From positions 2,953,349 to 3,017,348 of the forward strand of contig CM056564.1 in NCBI GenBank assembly GCA_029721515.1: 64,000 nt of DNA, read 5' to 3'. Made by a program: the position numbers and the translations under genes. The stretch is from Synanceia verrucosa (Eukaryota > Chordata > Actinopteri > Perciformes > Synanceiidae). Below are positions 47,640-59,924 of the stretch, one piece after another; the stretch's first letter is position 1, and the number at the start of each line of letters is the position of its first letter. A model generated the notes under the pieces. That model made no database searches and was not told the origin of the DNA. It saw only the letters and a list, made by a program, of their open reading frames with translations.

Positions 47640-49140
47640 ACATGGTCAATTTAGAAATCACAGCCAAGTCTTACATCTGTCTGTGTCTTTTCAGTCAAAT
47701 ATATCATGTTCAGCGGTTTTGTCAAGTCACAATAATTTCTTTCAGCCATGTTGTCATTCTCTTGTCATTTCCTGTTTTGTTTTGCAGTAACTATCTTTGA
47801 GGTAGTCATTGTAGTGTAGTTTTCTCCTGCCAGTCAAGTGATTTTATTGTTGTTTAGTTGTACCTTTTAAGTCAAGTTTAAGTCAATTTCGAGTTTCATA
47901 AATATGTTGTTTTTTTTTCTTGCGTTTAGCTTCTTTGTCATGTCAAGCCTGAGTTCCAACACTAATAAAGTCAATGACAGTTTGGATGACACTAGCTCAG
48001 TCTGTAGGGAACCAGGGGGAGGCTGTGTAAAGTCCAGCACCAAGGGCAGAGTGTGGACTGGTAGGTGCCAGTTCCTCCCTCTGGACACTGCTGAGGTGCC
48101 CTTGAGCAAGACACCAAGCCCCTGACCTGCCTGTATATGGGCAGCTCCCTCACTCTGACACCTCTCCAGTGATGTGTGATAGTCATAACTGAAACACTGA
48201 GGGATGAATGAAGGGATTCTTGTTAATGTGGACAAAGCTTTAAACAGAACCTGCTGTCCAGTTTTACACAGCTTCATTTTATGAGGGATGCACATTTAAC
48301 ATATTCATTTTCACTGCTCACTTATAACACAAACTGATAATTTGTCCAAACGACTTGAACCAAACTGTGATTATATAGTTATGATTGGTTCATTTCAGAG
48401 CAGTGGTTATTAAATGTATGTTTTTAGGATACTTACACTTCTAGTTAATCTGCTTTTGTCTTTTTAGGAAAAAAACCCTTGGCTGTCTGCAGAGCTTATT
48501 GTATGTAAATGATCACAACATGTTATTTCTCCACTTCTATTGGACATACGCACTTCTATTGTCAGAAACAATGACCCTAGTTGACTACATACATGTGTTC
48601 TGGCACTGCCCACCGTCAATGAAAGAATGTCCTTCATACTGAACTGCTTTGCATCTGAAACAACACATCATCACTCACAATCCACTACATAAATACAATA
48701 CTCATCACCTTCCCTGTTACTAAGAACACACACAGTGTGATATATGTGATATAGAAAAACATCACTATGGAATAACTCATCACTGCTGCTGCTGTGTGTT
48801 GTATATAAATTGGAGGTTTGTATGCACAAAATCCAAAAGTTTCCATCTGAGCATTAGTTTCCCTCCTTCCTGACAAGGTAACATGACACTGGAACAATGA
48901 ATTCCTCACATTTTCTTCTTCCATACCATGTCAGTGTGTTCAGTGGAGCTCTAAAGCTGATCATTGGCCAGCCCATGACTCTCAGAGGGTTGCGTGTGCG
49001 TTAAACCTTAGATGTCACACATGTGCTGCACATGTGCAGAAGCATGGCTGAGCTCTGCTAATCACACGCAGATGTACACATATAAGATGTGGGACTCATA
49101 GTGCATACAGTCTTCTCATACACTCCCCAAATCAAAGGGC
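47640..49140. other. Intergenic spacer between DQX1 and SMYD1
   Basis: Apart from the SINE fragment at 48000-48190 and T-rich repeat-like sequence at 47690-47960, nothing is recognised. No FABP1-like exon was seen, although that gene neighbours SMYD1 and THNSL2 in mammals. Confidence 0.4.
48000..48190 (+). repeat. Second SINE family, diverged copy
   Basis: Shares GGTGCCCTTGAGCAAGACAC and CTCCCTCACTCTGACACCTC with the reverse complement of the full copy at 59925-60212. Confidence 0.65.
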
Positions 49141-49159
49141 CAACCCTGGATCATTGCTT

Positions 49160-49165
49160 TTTATT
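49160..49165 (-). terminator. SMYD1 polyadenylation signal
   Basis: TTTATT on the plus strand (AATAAA on the coding strand) about 140 bases after the stop; a second copy follows a few bases further. A (TTA)n tract (49174-49210) lies between it and the stop codon, in the 3' UTR. Confidence 0.6.
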
Positions 49166-49174
49166 ATTTTATTA

Positions 49175-49211
<37 letters not shown>

Positions 49212-49306
49212 AACTTTTATGGGAGGTACTGAAATGCAACATGTTGTGTCACTTCTGCACATGGCAGAGTCTGCTCAGTGAGCACTGCTACTGGAGGAGG
49301 CCTCCA

Positions 49307-49399
49307 CTATTTCTTCAGAGCAGCGTCCCTCATGGTGTGGTACTTATGCTCATTCTGCTTGAACATCTTCAGCTCCATCTCAGTCTGCATGCGCATCGA
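49307..49399 (-). CDS. smyd1: SMYD1 terminal exon
   Basis: Encodes SMRMQTEMELKMFKQNEHKY and ends HTMRDAALKK then TAG, a shorter tail than in mammals. It is too short for a simple ORF scan and was found from the acceptor TTTTTCAG at 49400. Confidence 0.92.
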   Translation of the reverse strand, partial: SMRMQTEMELKMFKQNEHKYHTMRDAALKK

Positions 49400-52300
49400 C
49401 TGAAAAACAAACAAGATTATTAGGAGCAGTGTCCCAACAAAATAACATAATACTTTTCATTAACTATATTTACAATATAAAGTCACTGCTGCATATTGTA
49501 CCTCCAGGTCTCTGGTGATGGCGTGGTTGGGTCCATGGGTGACCATGAGGATGCCGTAGGCCTTGCAGATCATGCCGTGACCCACCTCTATCTGCCCTGC
49601 ATGCCAGTGGGTGACGCCTGCCCGCATGATAGCCATGCCCAGCTGGGCATTGTTGGGGTGGTACAGCTTTCTGCAGAGACAAATCCAAAAAAGAGGCCCA
49701 AAACAACAATCAATGTGTCCTACTAACAAGTAATTTATCTATTCACATGTGCCACAGAAATCCATTGCTGTCCAAAGACCACTGGTGAAAATAGTCCCTG
49801 ACAAATGCATCATTTCCTACAGTAACATTTTCCAAAAGCTGTAAATAAAACAACATATCAGTGTGTCGTGACTCCAGCCAAATCAAAGGATATGTGTATG
49901 TTTTTGTTTCTGGTTGTCTATTTCCACTGATCTTGGTTGCTCTGGTTGTTCTGTTCGATGAGTGTTTTTTTTTTTTTTTGGTCTGTCTGTGTTTCTTGAG
50001 TGGAGCCGTCTTTGGGTGTAAATTAAGTTCAGCTAACAGTAAAGTTGTATTGTACCGTGTCTCACAGTATCCTATTGAATCGTGAAATAATATACCTATA
50101 TTGTTATTGTATTACAGTGAATATAACAAAATTAGGATATATGAATAAAAACGAAAGCGTAAGTGTAGTCATGGATATTTACAGTTATTACAGTAAGATG
50201 ATATTGTATTGTGTCATACTGTTTTGTATCATATCGCAGTTTTGCATTGTATCGTGTCATATTGTTTTGTATTTTATTGTATCACTTTGTTTTGCATCGT
50301 ACCATATTGTATTGGATTGTATCGTATTGTTTTATACCGTATCGTATTTAGCTTTTCTATGCTATAACGTTTATGGAAGGTGGGGAGTTCATTCATATAA
50401 AGCATACTGTATGTCATAGTGATCTTGTAACATGTTTCTTCCCGGCAGCACTCACGTGTATCCCTCCACCATCCTGTGGGCGTAGTCTGCAGCCTCAGGG
50501 AAGGACTGCAGGTATGAGAGCACCTCACTGACAACGCTGAGCACACGCAGCTTATACAGGTGAGTGTCGGCCAAGACGTTCTCCTGCTTCTCCAGACACT
50601 CACGACACAACCTGACCACCTGAGAGAGGACAGAGCGAGCACAGTGCAGAGGACAGACAGGAAGACGGTGAAGACAATAAGAGTGAAAGAAGTGCTGAAA
50701 GCTGAAGGCAGCGCTGCGTACCTCGTGGTAATCCTTCTCAACACGGGACTTCTCAATGTTGTCCAGACACTCTTTACTGAAAGCAGTCACCTCTTTCACC
50801 TTATCAGCAGAGGGCTGAGAGAACGACAAAACAGGAATATACAGTAATCTTTCAATCAAGTAAAGTACAGAAATGAAAACATACTCTGTATTTTGTGTGA
50901 CTATTATTATATGTAGACCCGACTTTGCTCCCCTCGCTTGCTGCCATCATCAGGTCGTCCTTGATGTGCTGGCTGCAGTGTTTGCAGGTGCACTCAAAGT
51001 GGAAATGCTCCCTGAGCCTCTTCTGGCGGTCAGCAGACAGGTTCAGGAAGTCCACGTAGCTGACAGTGAGCTCCTCGCCCTCTTCCACTTTCTCCACAGC
51101 TCGCAGCTCGATCCTGGGACAGGAGGAGGACAGCACAGGGTCTGCTTGTCTCAGTCTGATGATGCATGTTTTATGGTATCTCTTTGCTGAAACTGGATCC
51201 AACCAATCCCAATATATTTGACATGCTGTGTCATCTGTGTTAATTTACTTTTTGTCATGTTCAGTCATATTGTCTCATCATCTCCTGTCTTATTTTGCAT
51301 TAACCATGTCATGTCACTTCCTGTCCCCCTGTTCTCCAGGGTCTCCCCCTGTCCTTGTCCAGTTCATCTTGTTCCAAGTCAGTCAGTCAGGCTCCCAAGT
51401 TAAGTCATAGTATTGACACAGTGAAGTTTGAGCGTTTTGCTACTTTATTTTGTCAGGTTTTGTTTGTAAATTTATTGTCAGGTTTCGCTTCCTTTGTTAG
51501 TTTCCTCACCCTTTTTGTTTAGTTTTATTTAGATAATTAAATACATTTAACCTTCCATAAGAAGACACTTTTCTTTGTTAAGTTTGATAGCTGTGCTTTT
51601 GTAGACTAGTTACAGTTTCACAGTTTGTTTGTAAATAAAAAACCTTTTATTTTGAAACTTTTATGAGTTTGGGTTCTGTTCATGTGCCATCTGAGTTCTA
51701 ACATGATTACAAATAAAATCACTGCAGGTTGAAACCATATTCAATCCATAGATGGAGCCAGGCTAGCTGTTTTCCCTGCTTCAAGTCTTTTCGCTAAGCT
51801 AAACTAAGCTAAGCTAACTGTCTGCTGGCTTCATGTTCAGCTCTACTGTATCAATCTTCTTATTGAACTCTTGGTTCATCCTCTTTTCTCAAAGCATTAC
51901 TTCATTCGTTTATCTATCAGGGACAGTGCACATCATTGGCATCATTATAGAGATTACTGATTACATCATTTTCTCAGTTTTTTTGTTTGTGTGTAGGTCA
52001 TATTTTGTTTTGTATTTCTGTCCCCTATTTGTTAGATGAAATGGAAAATGAATGAGCGTTTCTCAGCCCCATCATAAGACAGAGCTGGTCAGCTGCTTAT
52101 ACGTACCTCCTCTGAGAGTGGAGAGCTGAACTCACTGCTGACTGGCTGCAAAAAAAAGACAGTCAGTTCATTATGTTCAAAATAAAGCATCCACAAGTCA
52201 TTATGGTTGTGCTGACATAATATACACTATAAGGTGTCCTTGAGTGACAGAAAGGCGCCTATGAAATGAAATGTATTATTATTATTATTATATTGCCAAA

Positions 52301-54939
52301 AGTATTCGCTCACCTGCTTTGACTCGCATATGAACTTAAGTGACATCCCATTCCTAATCCATAGGGTTCAATATGACGTCGGTCCACCCTTTGCAGCAAT
52401 AACAGTTTCAACTCTTCTGGGAAGGCTGTCCACAAGGTTTAGGAGTGTGTTTATGGGAATTTTTGACCATTCTTCCAGAAGTGTATTTGTGAGGTCACAC
52501 ACTGATGTTGGATGAGAAGGCCTGGCTCTCAGTCTCTGCTCTAATTCATCCCAAAGGTGTTCTATCAGGTTGAGGTCAGGACTCTGTGCAGGCCAGTCAA
52601 ATTCATCCACACCAGACTCTGTCATCCATGTCTTTATGGACCTTGCTTTGTGCACTGGTGCACAGTCATGTTGGAAGAGGAAGGGGCCAGCTCCAAACTG
52701 TTCCCACAAAGTTGGGAGCATGGAATTGTCCAAAATGTCTTGGTATGCTGGAGCATTCAGAGTTCCTTTCACTGGAACTAAGGGGTCAAGCCCAGCTCCT
52801 GAAAAACAACCCACACCATAATCCCCCCTCCACCAAACTTTACACTTGGCACAATGCCGTCCAACAAGTATCGTTCTCCTGGCAACCGCCAAACCCAGAC
52901 TCGTCCATCAGATTGCCAGATGGAGAAGTGTGATTCATCACTCCAGAGAACATGTCTCCACTGCTCTAGAGTCCAGTGGCAGCGTGCTTTACAGCACTGC
53001 ATCCGACGCTTTGCATTGCACTTGGTGATGTATGGCTTGGATGCAGCTGCTCGGCCATGGAAATCCATTCCATGAAGCTCTCTGTGCACTGTTCTTGAGC
53101 TAATCTGAAGGCCACATGAAGTTTGGAGGTCTGTAGTGATTGACTCTGCAGAAAGTTGGTGACCTCTTTGCACTATGTGCCTCAGCATCCACTGACCCAG
53201 CTCCATCAGTTTACGTGGTCTACCACTTCATGGCTGAGTTGCTGTCGTTCTCACACACTTCCACGTTCTTATAATACAGCTGACAGTTGACTGTGGAATA
53301 TTTAGGAGCGAGGAAATTTCACGACTGGATTTGTTGCACAGGTGGCATCCTATCACAGTTCCACGCTGGAATTCACTGAGCTCCTGAGAGCGACCCATTC
53401 TTTCACAAATGTTTGTAAAAGCAGTCTGCATGCCTAGGTGCTTGATTTTATACACCTGTGGCCACGGAAGTGATTGGAACACCTGGTTCTGATTATTTGG
53501 ATGGGTGAGTGAATCCTTTTGGCAATATAGTGTATATTATACTTAACCCTCAGATAATAATTACAGGAATATTTTTCAGGAGCAGTGGCTTGGATACCTA
53601 CTTGCCGTGGTTGAGGATGACAGTGCAGTTGGGCCAGCAGTCATGGTTGACCAGACAAAGGTTGGGGAATAGACCAACACCAACCGCCTGCAGGCCTCTC
53701 TGGTCGCTCAGCGTGAATCCATTACACTTGATCTACAGAGAAGGAGGAATTTCTGAAGCTGTGCACTTACAAATATAGAATATGATGCACTGGAGAATAA
53801 TAACAATAATGAGATTCTTACAATGCCAAAGATTTGTGAGATGTAGTCGACAGAGTGCTGCTTCCTTCCATGAGACCAGTATTCTAGGAAGGTGTGCACG
53901 TCAGCCTTGAGCTGCTTGAGGTCTTCCTCAGGTAGGTCAGCCACATGATCCTCCAGCTGGTCCACCGAGACCAGCTGAGTGTCAGACACAAGGCCTGTGT
54001 CTTTGTTAATACGCCACAACACCCGAGCAGCCAGACTGGACACAGCAGGAGTGAATAAGAGAGTCACAATCACAGTGTGTCCATCCTGTCAGTGTTTAGC
54101 CTCTGTGAAACTAATAGATAATATCTGCATCACGCCTTTTCAAGAAGGTTCAAAGACAATAAAAGCACATGGTTGATCACAATCACCAGAATTACACCAG
54201 AGAAAAGCAAAATAAATGTCTTCAAAATTCTTTTAAGTTTCATCACAGGTTCATAATCATAATCATTGATGTCAAATATGAAAAAAACAACATCAAAGAA
54301 ACAAAAACAAGGCTTTCCTCCAGGAAGCTGCAGTTTGTCTCCTGGGAGTCACGTTACAATCAGCTGTTGAACTGTGGTTTTGTTGCCTGAATCCAAAGTG
54401 ATGCCAACAACCATGACTCAGCAATGATGCTGTTATTTTTCATGCACCATTGTTGATGACATCACCTAGATGCAAAGGTTAACCTTCTATGGATGTTAAA
54501 CCATGAGCACAACAGATGATGAACATAGTGTCAGTTTTTCCTAATATTGAGGGTGGTCACAGGACAGAGGGTGTCATATGCTGAACAGACTATCAAAAGC
54601 AGCCTAGAGGCAGATTTGTGATATTGGGCTATAAATAAAGTTGACCTGACTTGACTCAACACAGTTTGCTAAACAATCTTTTGCGACTCAGGCCCTTTAG
54701 ATCCTCTGATGTCTTCCCCCACAGATAGTACTGTGTCGGATCATGGACCAAGTTTTTCTTACCGAATGTTCTCGCTGGGCACTTTGCCGATCTTCTTGAT
54801 GGCTCCACATTCCTGCTTGTGCTCGTCCCAGCATGCAGTCTGGCAGGTACGGTCGCAATAATGGGCAAACTTACACTGGGCACAGCGGTGCAGTTTGGCC
54901 TGGCGTCGGAAACAGCTGTGACACACCTGATTGGCCAGA
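49307..54939 (-). CDS. smyd1: SMYD1, SET and MYND domain lysine methyltransferase (first exon not in window)
   Basis: Nine minus-strand exons, 5' to 3': 54939-54763, 54035-53822, 53732-53602, 52145-52107, 51113-50924, 50814-50722, 50619-50456, 49670-49502, 49399-49307 (stop TAG 49309-49307). Phases agree throughout, giving 422 codons plus a split first codon. Vertebrate SMYD1 is about 490 residues, so about 46 N-terminal residues are missing, and the C-terminus is some 20 shorter than human. Order: MYND zinc finger, SET core with NHDCWPNCTV, SET end EGEELTVSYVDFLN, post-SET cysteines CTCKHC, then TPR-like helices. In vertebrates it methylates histone and cytoplasmic targets and is needed for sarcomere assembly. 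Whether this is fish smyd1a or smyd1b cannot be told. A minus-strand poly(A) signal follows. Confidence 0.95.
49502..50814 (-). CDS. smyd1: SMYD1 C-terminal TPR-like exons
   Basis: Exons 50814-50722, 50619-50456 and 49670-49502. They encode PSADKVKEVTAFSKECLDNI, VVRLCRECLEKQENVLADTH, LSVVSEVLSYLQSFPEAADY and KLYHPNNAQLGMAIMRAGVT, then ICKAYGILMVTHGPNHAITR. These helices form the C-terminal lobe of SMYD proteins. Confidence 0.94.
50195..50350. repeat. Degenerate tandem repeat of about 10 bp (GTATCGTATT-like)
   Basis: Loose repeats of TATTGTATCGT, TTTTGTATC and related phrases run through a SMYD1 intron. Confidence 0.7.
50924..51113 (-). CDS. smyd1: SMYD1 exon: end of SET domain and post-SET
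   Basis: Encodes RIELRAVEKVEEGEELTVSY, VDFLN and then FHFECTCKHC (zinc-binding post-SET cysteines). To keep frame and family length, the donor must be AGCAAA|GTCGGG, a weak site. Confidence 0.92.
51230..51720 (+). repeat. T-rich dispersed repeat-like block in SMYD1 intron
   Basis: Phrases such as GTCATGTCACTTCCTGT and AAAAAACCTTTTATTTTGAA, partly echoed at 47690-47960, suggest retroelement untranslated sequence. No domain is visible. Confidence 0.3.
52107..52145 (-). CDS. smyd1: SMYD1 39-nt cassette exon
   Basis: Between acceptor TTTTTTTGCAG and donor GTACGT there are exactly 39 nt encoding NQSAVSSALHSQR across the phase-2 borders (SET insert region). It lies in the position where other vertebrate SMYD1 proteins carry a 13-residue segment that is alternatively included in muscle isoforms. 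Skipping it keeps the frame (GN...R joins to IELRA). Confidence 0.88.
52289..53530 (-). mobile_element. Full-length Tc1-like transposon in SMYD1 intron
   Basis: Inverted ends TATTGCCAAAAGTATTCGCT and GTGAATCCTTTTGGCAATA define a 1.24-kb element. The minus strand carries a DD34E transposase in two or three frames: an N-terminal HTH part (53482-53228), a middle with LWSDESHFSIW (53206-52778), and a catalytic end with FQHDCAPVH and DLNLIEHLWDELEQRL (52892-52368). Frameshifts make it non-autonomous. It lies 144 bases upstream (in gene direction) of the 39-nt cassette exon and 72 bases below the SET exon. Confidence 0.92.
53602..53732 (-). CDS. smyd1: SMYD1 SET core exon
   Basis: Encodes IKCNGFTLSDQRGLQAVGVG and LFPNLCLVNHDCWPNCTVIL; NHDCWPN is the catalytic/AdoMet-binding SET signature. 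Confidence 0.95.
53822..54035 (-). CDS. smyd1: SMYD1 exon, SET-I region
   Basis: Encodes LAARVLWRINKDTGLVSDTQ, DQLEDHVADLPEEDLKQL and VDYISQIFGI, which links MYND and SET core. Confidence 0.93.
54530..54655 (+). repeat. Family E repeat, 3' part
   Basis: Contains GGACAGAGGGTGTCATATGC and GATATTGGGCTATAAATAAA, the 3' half of the family seen at 1169-1390. Confidence 0.6.
54763..54939 (-). CDS. smyd1: SMYD1 MYND zinc-finger exon
   Basis: Encodes VCHSCFRRQAKLHRCAQCKF, AHYCDRTCQTACWDEHKQEC: a complete C-x2-C, C-x2-C, C-x3-C, H-x3-C MYND finger, followed by GKVPSENIR. The acceptor CCTCTCAG precedes 54939; the upstream exon was not located. Confidence 0.95.
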
Positions 54940-55244
54940 CTGAGAGGAAGAAAATCAAAACAAAGAAACATCATCTGTCACTGACCTCTGCAGTGAAGAT
55001 TTAGCTTTTAAGAAAACACTAAAAGTGCTAAACGACGTCTAATTCTCTGCTGTTAATCCAACACCATATGGAAGACAGAGGCTGCCAAAATAAGCAATAA
55101 ATAAATTAATTAAAGACTCAATAAATGAATAATATGATTAACTCTGTGCCATTGAAGAGTTTCACCATCATTTAAAATACAACGCTTGAGTGTCATTGAC
55201 AAGTTTCGCAGTGTTTTTTCGACAGCAGGTCAAGAGTTAATATG

Positions 55245-55560
55245 CACCATAGGGATCAAATCAGGAAGTGGAGACGATCGCGTTTAAAGAGCAAAACAGA
55301 CAGATTCTGGACAAAAAAAATTTGATTTTGGTGAAAGTGGCCTCTATTCTCCTCCAGACACAAAAAGAATAGAACAAGGTAAAAACAAAAGTTTTCATGA
55401 TGAAATAGAGAGTCTCTTCTTTCATTCGAGCGATTCAGTGTTTTCAGAATCATAGTACAAAATATTCTGTGGGTCTTGAAATATGACTTAAAATGGACAA
55501 AAAAACCCCACTGGAACAAGGCACTTTGGATTTTAAAAAACGGCTTGCACTCAATGAGTT
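55245..55560 (-). repeat. Dispersed repeat family D, copy 5
   Basis: Contains ATGAAATAGAGAGTCTCTTC, TCTGTGGGTCTTGAAATATG and ACTCAATGAGTTAG, matching the copies in DQX1 introns. Confidence 0.75.
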
Positions 55561-55614
55561 AGTATGATGTACAGTATTTTGATGTATGTATAGTATTAAA
55601 TGCACTATATAAAG

Positions 55615-56045
55615 AAGAAGAAGCTTTATTTTCATTATATGAATACAACAAAATAGCTCTTAATAGCAGCAACACGTCACATTCAGCAGTTGGTAAATAT
55701 ATTAAGGATGACATAAATAGAAAATCATGGCATGGCGGTGTGTTCACAGCCATGGGGAAGAAGCTAATCTTCAGTCTATTGGTGCAGGCTCTCATGACTC
55801 TGAGTCTGCCAGAGGGGAGGATGGAGAATAGAGTGTGTCCTGGGTGGGCAGGGTCATCGTGGGTCTTTGTGGCCTGATGGAGGAGTCAGATCGAGTAGAT
55901 CTCCTCCAGGCGTGGGAGTGGAGAGCCAGTGATCCACTGAGCCGTCTTGATGACCCGCTGCAGTTGTTTCCTCTCAGATGCCGTGCAGCGGCCATACCAC
56001 ACTGTACATCCGTAGGTCAGGACACTCTCTACTGTGCAATGGTAA
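55615..56045 (-). pseudogene. LINE ORF2 C-terminal fragment (CR1/L2-like)
   Basis: Minus-strand frames read FYHCTVESVLTYGCTVWYGR, KQLQRVIKTAQWITGSPLP and LFSILPSGRLRVMRACTNRL, the typical C-terminal region downstream of the reverse transcriptase in CR1/L2-type fish LINEs. The reverse transcriptase core is absent, so it is 5'-truncated. Confidence 0.75.
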
Positions 56046-56669
56046 AAGTACAGTATATATGGTATATGTTGTATTTATATATTTTTCCATTTCCATTCCA
56101 TCCATTTATTTCTTATTCAACCTGTATTTTTGAATAGATGCATTTATTTATTCATTGGTTTCTGTATTATTTTCCCCTTCCTCAGATTTCTGCCTTCTTT
56201 TCTTTAAAGATTAGTATGCAAATAAGGGGCTGTCATTCAAAGTGACAGATGGGAAAATTAAGTCCTACAATTATCAGGTCTGTGTAGGTTCTAAGTCATC
56301 CAGGTCAAGGCAAATCAAATAGAGCAAAAAGAGTCAACTGGACTTGCGTGAGGTTGGTTTGAACAGAACAAACAAACGACCGAAACCACCAAAACAATAC
56401 TTTACAGATGCAATGTGTGTCCTCTTGATGATGTTAATAAACGACAAGCTAAGAAAGCTAATTTCCTAAAACGTGGCTTGAATAAAGCCTGAAAAAAACT
56501 TGTGTTCGTATCCTGACTTTTCAAGCTGTTTCCATGGTGACGACACACAGACAGTGACAGTGAACACACAGGTCTCAGTGTGTAAACAGTTTATCCACCA
56601 GAGGAACGATGAACAGACGTGTTAATGCTTCAGATCATTGTTGGAACGCAGTGAAGCCCTGACAGCTTC

Positions 56670-56709
56670 ACACGCACACACACACACGCACGCACGCATG
56701 CACGCACGC

Positions 56710-56758
<49 letters not shown>
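56670..56758. repeat. (CA)n microsatellite with CGCA variants
   Basis: CACACG/CACGCA units pass into about 22 CA units. Confidence 0.95.
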
Positions 56759-56761
<3 letters not shown>

Positions 56762-57246
56762 CTCCTCTCCTCCATTAGCAGACTACTGTGTTGGAAACCC
56801 TTGTCGTCCTGCAGCTCTTATATGGCTCAAACGCTGCTCCCAGATCAGTGTCTGACATTCCTGCACAAACCAGGCTACACTCTTCTATAACACCCACCAA
56901 GTATTTACAGAAAAGTCTAGAACAACATGTGCAATGTACATGAAGCTGCAGAATGCAAAAACTGCTGTTACATTACTTGTTTCACTTTGGAAAAAGACAT
57001 GCAGGCACGTCCAAACAAAAACAACTCCGCCTGCACCAGATCATCTTTCCCAGAATGAGGGAATAAATTAGCTCCATAAAATGCTTCTTTATAAAAGAAA
57101 AATAGATATTTATATAACTGTACATCTTAATTATACAGCATGAGAGAGAAGTAAGGAGCCAACGTAAGGAAAACTACATGTTAGTTAACAGTCCATTAGA
57201 CACTCTTGTCTCATTCATGATAAACAAAAGTTCTGCAATGACACAA

Positions 57247-59902
57247 GTTCATCTATTTAATCCATTTATTTAATCCATCTATTTAACAGCATCTATTTGA
57301 TCCATCTATTTAACACCATCTATTTAATCCATCTATTTAAGGGCATCTATTTAATCCTTTTATCTAAGTTCATCTATTTAATCCATTTATTTAATCCATC
57401 TATTAAACTCCATCTATTTAATCCACCTATTTAAATTCATCTATTTAATCCATTTATTTAATCCATCTATTAAACTCCATCTATTTAATCCACCTATTTA
57501 AATTCATCTATTTAATCCATCTATTTAACACCATCTATTTAATCCACCTATTTAAGTTCATATATTTAATCCATTTATTTAATCCATCTATTTAATGCCA
57601 TCTATTTAATCCACCTATTTAATCCATTTATTTAATCCACCTATTTAGGTTCATCTATTTAATCCATCTATTTAATCCATTTATTTAAGTTCATCTATTT
57701 AATCCTTTTATTTAATCCATCTATTTAACGGCATCTATTTACGCCATCTTTTTAAATTCATCTATTTAAAACATTTATTTAATCCATCTATTAAACACCA
57801 TCTATTTAATCCACCTATTTAAATTCATCTATTTAATCCATCTATTTACCGCCATCTATTTAATCCATCTATTTCACGGCATCTATTTAATCCATTTATT
57901 CAATCCATCTATTTAACGCCATCTATTTAATCCATCTATTTAACGCCATCTATTTAATCCATCTATTTAACGCCATCTATTTAATCCATCTATTTAATCC
58001 ATTTATTTAATCCATCTATTTAACGCCATCTATTTAATCCACCTATTTAAATTCATCTATTTAATCCATTTATTTAATCCATCTATTAAACTCCATCTAT
58101 TTAATCCACCTATTTAATCCATTTATTTAATCCATCTATTTAACACCATCTATTTAATCCACCTATTTAATCCATTTATTTAATCCATCTATTTAACACC
58201 ATCTATTTCATCCACCTATTTAAGTTCATCTATTTAATCCATTTATTTAATCCATCTATTTAACGCCATCTATTTAATCCACCTATTTAATCCATTTATT
58301 TAATCCATCTATTTAATCCATCTATTTAATCCACCTATTTAAATTCATCTATTTAATCCATTTATTTAATCCATCTATTAAACTCCATCTATTTAATCCA
58401 CCTATTTAAATTCATCTATTTAATCCATCTATTTAACACCATCTATGTAATCCACCAATTTAAGTTCATCTATTTAATCCATTTATTTAATCCATCTATT
58501 TAACGCCATCTATTTAATCCACCTGTTTAATCCATTTATTTAATCCATCTATTTAACACCGTCTATTTAATCCATCTATTTAAGTTCATCTATTTAATCC
58601 ATTTATTTAATCCATCTATTTAACGCCATCTATTTAATCCATCCATTTAATGTCATCTATTTAACTCCATCTATTAAACTCAATCTATTTAATCCATCTA
58701 TTTAACATCATCTATTTAATCCATCTATTTAACTCCATCTATTTAATCAGTGTATTTAATCCATCTATTTAACTCCATCTATTTAATCCATGTATTTAAC
58801 TCCATCTATTTAATCCATCTATTTAACTCCATCTATTCAGTCCATCTATTTAACTCCATGTATTTAATCCATCTATTTAATCCATGTATTTAGCTCCATC
58901 TATTAAACTCCATCTGTTTAATCCATCTTTTAATCCATTTATTCAATCCATCTATTTACTCCATCTATTTAACTCCATCTGTTTAATCCATGTATTTACC
59001 TACATCTATTTATTCTATGTATTTACCTCCATCTATTTAACTCCATATATTTAATCCATGTATTTAACTCCATCTATTTACTCCATCTATTTTACTCCAT
59101 CTATTTAATCCATGTATTTAACTCTATTTTTTAACTCCATCTATTTAACTCCTATTTACTCCATCTATTTTACTCCATCTATTTAATCCATGTATTTAAC
59201 TCCATCTATTTAATCAATGTATTTAACTCCATCTATTTACTCCATCTATTTTGCTCCATCTATTTAATCCATGTATTTAACTCCATTTATTTAATCCATG
59301 TATTTTACTACACCTATTTAATCCATATATTTAACTCCATCTATTTAATCCATGTATTTAACCTCATATATTTAACTATTTACTCCATCTATTTTACTCC
59401 ATCTATTTAATCCATGTATTTAACTTTATATTTTAACTCCATATATTTAATCCATGTATTTAACTCCATCTATTTAACTCCTATTTACTCCATCTATTTT
59501 ACTCCATCTATTTAATCCATGTATTTAACTCCATCTATTTAATAAATGTGTTTAACTCCATCTATTTACTCCATCTATTTTAATCCATCTATTTAATCCA
59601 TGTATTTAACTCCATCTATTTAATCCATGTATTTAACTCCATCTATTTAATCCATCTATTTAATCCATGTATTTACCTTATCTATTTACCTCCATCTATT
59701 TAATCATCTATTCAATTCCATCTATTTATTCCATGTATTTAACTCCATTTATTTAATCCATGTATTTTACTCGATCTATTTATTCCATCTATTTAATCCA
59801 TGTATTTAACTCCATCTATTTAATCCATGTGTTTAACTCCATCTATTTTATCCATCTATTTAATCCATGTGTTTAACTCCATCTATTTATCCATCTATTT
59901 AA
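57247..59902. repeat. Minisatellite array of 13-14-bp units (CCATCTATTTAAY)
   Basis: About 200 units of CCATCTATTTAAT and variants (CCACCTATTTAAAT, TCATCTATTTAAT, CCATTTATTTAAT, CCATCTATTTAACG) run for 2.65 kb. In the left part a five-unit block of about 67 bp recurs (for example near 57412 and 57479); in the right part a two-unit block, CCATCTATTTAAT plus CCATGTATTTAACT (about 27 bp), predominates. It is non-coding and lies in the probable first intron of SMYD1. Confidence 0.92.
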
Positions 59903-59924
59903 GAAGATGAGGGAAATTTCAATT

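Noticed and set aside
42500..49150. FABP1, expected near SMYD1 and THNSL2 from mammalian gene order
   Set aside because: No exon with fatty-acid-binding-protein motifs was seen on either strand.
57247..59902. Array units CTATTTAAT/CTATTTATT as a battery of MEF2 sites beside a muscle gene
   Set aside because: They share only the first seven bases with CTATTTATAG and differ at the last positions that MEF2 needs, so binding is not supported.
57247..59902. CRISPR-like array
   Set aside because: The repeats are contiguous degenerate 13-14-bp units without unique spacers, in a vertebrate genome.
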